64,000 bases of DNA, from the NCBI RefSeq assembly GCF_017874595.1, contig NZ_JAGILA010000006.1, positions 310,001 through 374,000 on the forward strand, read 5' to 3'. Source of the DNA: Sinorhizobium kostiense (lineage in GTDB: Bacteria; Pseudomonadota; Alphaproteobacteria; Rhizobiales; Rhizobiaceae). The notes below the pieces were generated by a model. The model was not told the origin of the DNA. It ran no database searches and saw nothing but the letters and a program-made list of their open reading frames with translations. A program made the position numbers and the translations under genes. Positions 59,601 to 64,000 of the stretch are shown here, piece after piece (the first letter of the stretch is position 1; every line of letters starts with the position of its first letter).

Positions 59601-60223
59601 TTCTCGAGCCCGGTGTCGTCCGCAAGGTCGAGAACCGTTGCGAACGCGCCTTCCAGCGCCTCCTCGCCCCTTCCAGCCGTTGCGGTCAGAAGTGCCCGCC
59701 GCGCATCCGCAAGCAGCACCGCGGCGGCGCGGTCGTCGAGAACGGAGAAGTGTCCGGCGACATTGGCCTCGAGCGGAAACTGGTGGAGCAGCGCCTCCGA
59801 AAAGGCGTGGATCGTCTGAATTTTCAGGCCGCCCGGCGTCTCCAGCGCCTTGGCGAACAGCCTCCGCGCTTCATGCACTTTCGCAAGCGGCGGGCGCGTC
59901 CCTTCGATCGCTGCGATCCGCTCGCCGAGCGCGGCATCGTCGAGTGTTGCCCATTCGGCAAGCCGCTCGAAAATGCGGTTCGACATTTCCGACGCTGCCG
60001 CCTTCGTATAGGTGAGGCAAAGGATGGCGGAAGGCCGGCAACCGGCGAGCAGCAGCCTGATGACGCGCTGCGTCAGCACATGCGTCTTGCCCGATCCGGC
60101 GTTGGCGGAAACCCAGGCCGAGCGAGCCGGGTCCGAGGCGAGCGCCTGCTGCGCGGTCGTCCAGTCTAGCCACGCCTCGGGCCTGCCATCCACGAGGCCG
60201 AAAGGGTCATTCCTCATCGTCAT
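56651..60223 (-). CDS. addA: Double-strand break repair helicase-nuclease AddA
   Basis: 1190 residues, a UvrD-type superfamily 1 helicase with a C-terminal nuclease. Walker A is in ANAGSGKTHVLTQRV near residue 40. Further motifs are ILVDEAQDTSPAQW (motif II), AVGDEKQSIYSFQGARPERF, VMTVHAAKGLEAPVVFLV and YVGMTRAADRLVV. The nuclease motif is VTIADFKTNRQVP. With AddB it resects broken ends for RecA. Its start overlaps the addB end by 17 bases, so the pair is coupled. Confidence 0.97.
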   Translation of the reverse strand: MTMRNDPFGLVDGRPEAWLDWTTAQQALASDPARSAWVSANAGSGKTHVLTQRVIRLLLAGCRPSAILCLTYTKAAASEMSNRIFERLAEWATLDDAALGERIAAIEGTRPPLAKVHEARRLFAKALETPGGLKIQTIHAFSEALLHQFPLEANVAGHFSVLDDRAAAVLLADARRALLTATAGRGEEALEGAFATVLDLADDTGLEKLLEAIVANRAPIQTFLDRASEKGGIEAYLRTALGIAPGETVEKVMASAWPLAGLVGTALDRYIELALEFGGAKAADIANGLKTIRGCDDAEERFTGLVELFFNGGGKPKADSTFFNKAMLAKAPHLPPLVEEARSHIAACRDRLSILRMYEATRAALILAERLNRDYEELKKARSQLDFEDLINRTAALLSRSDVGAWVHYKLDQGIDHILVDEAQDTSPAQWTIIQALAADFFSGDTARADERTIFAVGDEKQSIYSFQGARPERFSRESLVTERRVRAGNKYFSPIRLQLSFRSTVDVLSAVDTVFTNPSNAKGLSARNEAVVHASNRIGHPGAVDIWDVIAPEAMASNEEWTAPFDATPERAPVNILARRIAAVLEDWIGKETVIEKGVRRPLRPGDVIVLVRKRDAFVNALTRALKRRGNIPVAGADRLVLTSHIAVQDLMALGRFLLLPEDDLSIAALLKSPLFNLGEDDLFELAARRPAGESLWRRLQQLGAEETSRFHELVKTLNGYGALARTLPPHDFYARVLGADGGRRAFLARLGSEVSDILDEFMTFALDQERSGLPGLQAFVSTLEIEAPTVKREQDKERDEVRVMTVHAAKGLEAPVVFLVDGGGEAFVRQQVSDLRLLERRRSDRSVISVPVWRAPGSASNTLIEDDNQRLKKLAEEEYRRLLYVGMTRAADRLVVCGYRGQRQTLDTWHSMVQGTLAHDPKGRATPAVFRACGEEWQGLVWRETHVPKAIPSSDGGKLATKAPSSLPEALFQPLPPQRRLPRPLTPSGTAVAIDDPDGEAIVGSALFADKAAPNVSMLRGAILHRLLQVLPTIEAGERQAVAERYLARSVPRWPETERRALAEAVMDVLARPELKTLFTDGSRAEVSVMGTLKLGTREFAVSGRIDRLAVSGDTVTIADFKTNRQVPVSLEEIAPPYRTQLAIYRELLKPLYPDRKIRSVLIFTGGPAVWTLPDAVLDASLEELATK

Positions 60224-63200
60224 CCTCGCCGTCGGCGGTCGCCCATTCGGCGACCCGCGCCAGATGATCGTATTCGCCGCCGTAGTCTCGCTCCTTCTGA
60301 ACGATCAGGCGGGAGGCAAAACCGTATCGCCCGGTCAGCAGCGCCTCGAGGAGCTTCTTCAGTTCGCTGAGCGATTCAGTGGCCAGTTGCTCGGCGGATT
60401 TCGTCTCTCTCGACTTGCCGTTTTCGTTATTGACCTTGTCGACGGCAAAGCGGCGGCCGGGCTTCAGCCGGACATAGCTGAGCGAGTGCGGCCTCGCGGG
60501 CCCGATCGCCCCGAATGCGCCTGCCTTGAGTGCGGCGGCCTCCAGTGCGAGTTGCGGATCGAGCAGCGCGCGTGCTTCCTTTGGCGACGGGGCGGAGCCC
60601 GTCTTGTAGTCGATGATGTCGATCGATCCGTCTTTCAGCCGATCGAGCCGGTCTGCAATTCCGGTGAGCCTCACGTCATCTAGGCCGAGATCCATTGCGG
60701 CGGAGACCTCGGTGAAGGATTTGACGATGCCGGGCCGGCGTTCGCGTTCCCAGGAAAGGAATGCCTTCGCTACTGCCCGGAAGCGCGGTCGCCAGATCGT
60801 ATCGATGTGGGCGGGCAGTTTCTCCTCGTCGAAGGCTTCGTTGATTAATTGCACCATCGCCTCCTGCCCTTCATGCGAGGCGGAATCGAAGCCGCCCTTC
60901 ACGAAGCGCTCGACGATGCGGTGGTAGAGCGAGCCGCGCTCGGCCGCGCCCGGATCGCGGTTGAACGGATCGACCGGCTCCAGCCTCAGGATCCGCCGGG
61001 CGTAGATGGAATAGGGGTCGCGGCGAAGCCTCGTCACTTCGCTGAAAGAGTATTTGCGTGGCTGCAGTTCTGCGGGTGGCTTTGGTTGCGGCCGCTCGGC
61101 GAGCGGCTGGCGCCCGCCCTCATCGAGCATGCGCATCCAATGAAGATAGGCAGCGCCATTTGCCCGGAGTCGCTCGGTCAGTGTCTCGCCGCCAAGGGCC
61201 TGCAGCCGCTGCAGCCATCTAGATGCGACCGTCGGTGCCGAGCCCTGACGCATGGACCGCGAGAAAATCAGCCGGCGCGTGCCGCAGGCCATCTGAAAAT
61301 CATGCGCGAGTTGCCCGGTCCGCCGTTCCGGCGGTTCGAGGCCGATTCCCGCCTTCATCGTCCGCGACAGGAAGGGATCGTTGGAGGTCTGCCCCGGCCA
61401 GGTGCCCTCGTTCATGCCGCCGAGCACGACGAGATCGACGCTTTGCAAGCGCGACTCGAGCGCGCCGAAGATGAACACCCGCGGGTGTCGCATCGACCGG
61501 GGCTTGACCGCCTCGCCGGCCGACAGCGCCTCCATGATGTCGCACCATTGCGGTCCGTCGGCCTCCATCTGGCCTTCGGTCTCGATGATGCTGCCGAACA
61601 GCGCCGCCAGTGTCTCGCCGGCCTCCGATCCCCAGAGCGCTCCCAGGCTGCCGCGTTCGTCCATGGCCACGGCCTCGAGCGCGCGGCCCGTTTGTTCCGC
61701 CCAATCCGCGAGTGTCAGCACCATCGAGCGCTTCCGACCGTCTCCGGCCACGAATGTCCCGGTCAATGGCTGGACCGCGGCCGCGATCCGCCGGGTTAGC
61801 CCGCGCGCCTCGGCAATGACATTCGCGTCCACGGCATCTCGCCAGGGCGGTGGGTGGCGGTCTGTGCCGTGCCTTGCCAGCGCCTTGTCGAGCAGCGCTT
61901 CGAGGGTCGAGATATCGGCGACGTCGGTTCCGCCCCGTAGGGCCATCAACTCCAGCACGTCGGCGGCGCGGCGCGCATCCTCTGCCGTTCGGCCGAACCG
62001 CGCCAGCGGATGCTTGAGAAGCGCGACGAGCGGAACGGCGTCGTTCGGCCGGAGCGCCGCTTCGACCAGCAGCCGGGCAAGCGTGCCGGCCGGCGTTGCG
62101 GAGAGCGCGATGCCGGCGGAATCGTCGGCCTCGATGCCGAAGCGCTGGAGCTCGGCGCCGACCCGACGCGCAAGGCCGCGATCAGGCGTGACGAGCGCTG
62201 CCTGGCTGTTCTCGTCTTCTTCGAGCGCCAGCCTGAGCGCGATCGCGATCGCTGTCGCCTCCTCGCGTTCGTTTGCCGCCTCGATCAGCGCCACGTCGGC
62301 AAAGGCCGCAAGAAGCTTGCCCGAGTCGAATTCCTCCCGCGTCCGCATCCAACTGTCCGTCGCGTTTGCGGGCAGAAGGGCGCGCGAGAGAACGGCACTG
62401 CGGTCGTCAAGAATGCTCTCGACGCAACCCAGTACCGAAACTTCACTGCGCTCGACGCTCATGCTTTTCAGCAATTGCCGAAGACCGTATTGCGGGTGGG
62501 TGCGGCTCGCCGGGTCCGGGGTGACAGAGCCTCCCCCGCCGACCAGCTCCCATTCCTCGTCGCTCATCTTCCGGTCGAGGCCAGGAAGCACGATGGTGCC
62601 GTTCGGCAAGGCCTTCACCGCCGCAATCAGCGCCGCCGTCGCGGGAATCGAGCCGGTGGAGCCGGCGATGATAATCGGGCCGGTGACCTTGCCGGCGGCG
62701 ATCCGCTGTGCTTCCGCCTTGAGCACGGCATTGCGGTGGCGCGCCGGCGAAGAATGCTTGAGCTCGGCGAGCCGCTCCGGCCAGTAGGTTCGGGCGATTT
62801 TCAGGAAGGCGAGCGTCAGTTGCCACCACAGCGCATGTGCGCCGGCATCGAGGCCGTCCAGCGCTTCCCAATCGAGTTCCTCCGTCTCGATCGCATCGAT
62901 CAGTTCGGCGAGGTTGCGCGCGAGCCAGATGGCGTCGGCCGGGCTCGCGGGTGCGATCAGCGGGCTTTCGGCATGGATGTCCAGGACGACCTGAGGAAGG
63001 CGGTTGCGCCAGGCAAGAATCAGCCGGCCGAGTTCGACCAATCGCCCGGTGCCGGAAAGCGGCGGACCGAGGTCGAGGACCGCCGGCAGCTCCGCGTCGA
63101 AGAAGCCGCTGTCGTCATCCGTCTCGCCAAGTGCGCGGATCATGGGGAGGATCGCCGAACGGCCGCCGAGCAGGTCGACGAATTCCGAGCGCAGAACGCG

Positions 63201-63371
63201 CGCCGCGCGCCGTGTTGGCAGGAAGATCGTTACGCCGGCAAGCGCAAGTGGGTCCGCCGGATCGTAGCGGAAATCCGGGGTGAGCGCGCCGGTAAAGAGG
63301 CTTCCCGCCAGCGTTTTCAGGAACGGCAGACCGGGCGGAATCGAAAAGACGTTTGGCGCGCGTCCGGGCAC
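60207..63371 (-). CDS. addB: Double-strand break repair protein AddB
   Basis: 1054 residues of the alphaproteobacterial AddB family: NVFSIPPGLPFLKTLAGSL and TIFLPTRRAARVLRSEF near the N-terminus, VVLGGMNEGTWPGQTSNDPF in the middle and the nuclease segment RLTGIADRLDRL...DIIDYKTGSAPSP at the C-terminus. No intact Walker A is evident, as expected for this AddB group. I use GTG 63371, one base after the preceding stop, with a G-rich run as ribosome site. The frame is open 15 codons further into the upstream gene. Confidence 0.95.
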   Translation of the reverse strand: MPGRAPNVFSIPPGLPFLKTLAGSLFTGALTPDFRYDPADPLALAGVTIFLPTRRAARVLRSEFVDLLGGRSAILPMIRALGETDDDSGFFDAELPAVLDLGPPLSGTGRLVELGRLILAWRNRLPQVVLDIHAESPLIAPASPADAIWLARNLAELIDAIETEELDWEALDGLDAGAHALWWQLTLAFLKIARTYWPERLAELKHSSPARHRNAVLKAEAQRIAAGKVTGPIIIAGSTGSIPATAALIAAVKALPNGTIVLPGLDRKMSDEEWELVGGGGSVTPDPASRTHPQYGLRQLLKSMSVERSEVSVLGCVESILDDRSAVLSRALLPANATDSWMRTREEFDSGKLLAAFADVALIEAANEREEATAIAIALRLALEEDENSQAALVTPDRGLARRVGAELQRFGIEADDSAGIALSATPAGTLARLLVEAALRPNDAVPLVALLKHPLARFGRTAEDARRAADVLELMALRGGTDVADISTLEALLDKALARHGTDRHPPPWRDAVDANVIAEARGLTRRIAAAVQPLTGTFVAGDGRKRSMVLTLADWAEQTGRALEAVAMDERGSLGALWGSEAGETLAALFGSIIETEGQMEADGPQWCDIMEALSAGEAVKPRSMRHPRVFIFGALESRLQSVDLVVLGGMNEGTWPGQTSNDPFLSRTMKAGIGLEPPERRTGQLAHDFQMACGTRRLIFSRSMRQGSAPTVASRWLQRLQALGGETLTERLRANGAAYLHWMRMLDEGGRQPLAERPQPKPPAELQPRKYSFSEVTRLRRDPYSIYARRILRLEPVDPFNRDPGAAERGSLYHRIVERFVKGGFDSASHEGQEAMVQLINEAFDEEKLPAHIDTIWRPRFRAVAKAFLSWERERRPGIVKSFTEVSAAMDLGLDDVRLTGIADRLDRLKDGSIDIIDYKTGSAPSPKEARALLDPQLALEAAALKAGAFGAIGPARPHSLSYVRLKPGRRFAVDKVNNENGKSRETKSAEQLATESLSELKKLLEALLTGRYGFASRLIVQKERDYGGEYDHLARVAEWATADGEDDDEE

Positions 63372-63372
63372 C

Positions 63373-64000
63373 TTACCCCCCCGGTTCGAAACGCCGGACG
63401 ATCGTCTCGGCCTCACCGATCGCCTCTGGCGTGCCGACGGTCATCCATCGACCCTCGAGCATCAGGCCGAACAGACGGCCCCTCTCGATTGCCCGGTCGA
63501 AATAGATGTTGAGGTTGAACGGGTCTTTGGGGGCGTCGGCGAAAAGCTGCGATTCAAGTGCGATCGCACCGGCATAGACGACGGGATTGTCCATGCCTTC
63601 CCGATAACGAATGAGTCGGCCATCCGCGCCAAGCGAAAAATCCCTCTTGCCATTGTGGCCGGTCGTATCCTCGAGCCGCACGCAGAGCAGCGCCATGTCC
63701 ATGAGTTCCGGGTCGAAGAATTCGGAAAGCCGCTGCAGGTTGCCTGGTGTCCCCGCGTTCTCGCCGACCCAGAAGAGATCGGCGTTCATGACGAGCACCG
63801 GACCCTGGTCAAGCAGTTTCAGGCCCTTGGCAAGCCCTCCGCCGGAATTCATCAACGCGTCGCGCTCGTCAGAGATCAGGATGCGCGGCACCTCGCGTCG
63901 CCTGAGATGTGCTTCCATCTGGTCGGCGAAGTGATGGACGTTCACCGCGGCCGTGGACACGCCGGCGGCACCCAGGAGGTCCAGCACGTAGTCGATCATT
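63373..64000 (-). CDS. Nucleotidyltransferase, MurU-like (cut by right edge)
   Basis: About 209 residues visible, lacking the N-terminus. The central and C-terminal parts fit a sugar-phosphate nucleotidyltransferase: VLVMNADLFWVG (metal-binding Asp), NSGGGLAKGLKLL and WMTVGTPEAIGEAE at the end. In rhizobia the gene beside addB is usually part of a tsaE-kinase-nucleotidyltransferase-addB-addA run. A MurNAc-1-phosphate uridylyltransferase role (MurU, cell-wall recycling) is plausible but not proved. The missing part, including the GXGTR motif, lies outside the window. Confidence 0.85.
   Translation of the reverse strand, partial: MIDYVLDLLGAAGVSTAAVNVHHFADQMEAHLRRREVPRILISDERDALMNSGGGLAKGLKLLDQGPVLVMNADLFWVGENAGTPGNLQRLSEFFDPELMDMALLCVRLEDTTGHNGKRDFSLGADGRLIRYREGMDNPVVYAGAIALESQLFADAPKDPFNLNIYFDRAIERGRLFGLMLEGRWMTVGTPEAIGEAETIVRRFEPGG

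Overview
The window is a contiguous piece of a high-GC alphaproteobacterial chromosome. Gene content and order point to Sinorhizobium/Ensifer (Rhizobiaceae): phaA/phaB/phaR, the mnmE-mnmG-rsmG-parA-parB cluster, hemE next to the origin, gyrB, trpFBA-accD-folC, addAB, and rhizobial palindromic intergenic repeats. No rRNA, tRNA, CRISPR array, insertion sequence or prophage was seen. Strain-level identity cannot be fixed from the sequence alone.

Layout. 1-13 kb: the 5' part of a Suv3-like helicase, a gene-poor kilobase, the PHB synthesis genes phaB-phaA with divergent phaR, rpmF, a GST, mtgA, a polyprenyl synthase, a HisC-type aminotransferase, ispG, an MFS transporter, and a DeoR regulator divergent from an amino-acid-binding protein that has no permease or ATPase partner. 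14-25 kb: the segregation and replication-origin domain (parB, parA, rsmG, mnmG, mnmE, rho, hemJ, hemE, then the putative oriC at about 23.2-23.55 kb). Rightward from it run a PPDK-regulator family gene, maf, aroE, coaE and dnaQ. Five parS or parS-like sites lie between 16.3 and 25.1 kb, two of them inside coding sequence. 27-35 kb: secB, fxsA, a Tim44-domain gene, mltA, an Smr gene, an XRE regulator, gyrB and a nitroreductase.

35-48 kb is the accessory metabolic part. It holds an aldehyde dehydrogenase, an HpcH/HpaI aldolase, a GntR regulator with two winged-helix domains, an altronate-dehydratase-family enzyme, an aldo-keto reductase, a ribose-type sugar ABC transporter (binding protein, double ATPase, permease), a zinc alcohol dehydrogenase and a lactonase-family amidohydrolase. 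Together these can be drawn as a complete non-phosphorylating route for a 6-deoxyhexose or related sugar, L-fucose being the best guess. Sugar would be taken up, oxidised to lactone, hydrolysed, dehydrated, cleaved by aldolase, and the aldehyde oxidised. Two similar 22-bp palindromes precede the dehydratase and transporter operons and are the likely operators.

48-64 kb: PHB depolymerase phaZ, a DUF2852 gene, a YgjP-type metallopeptidase, trpF-trpB-trpA-accD-folC, trxA, and the minus-strand operon of a MurU-like nucleotidyltransferase (cut by the right edge), addB and addA.

Many true starts lie inside longer open frames. Starts were chosen by family N-termini and Shine-Dalgarno spacing and are explained per gene.
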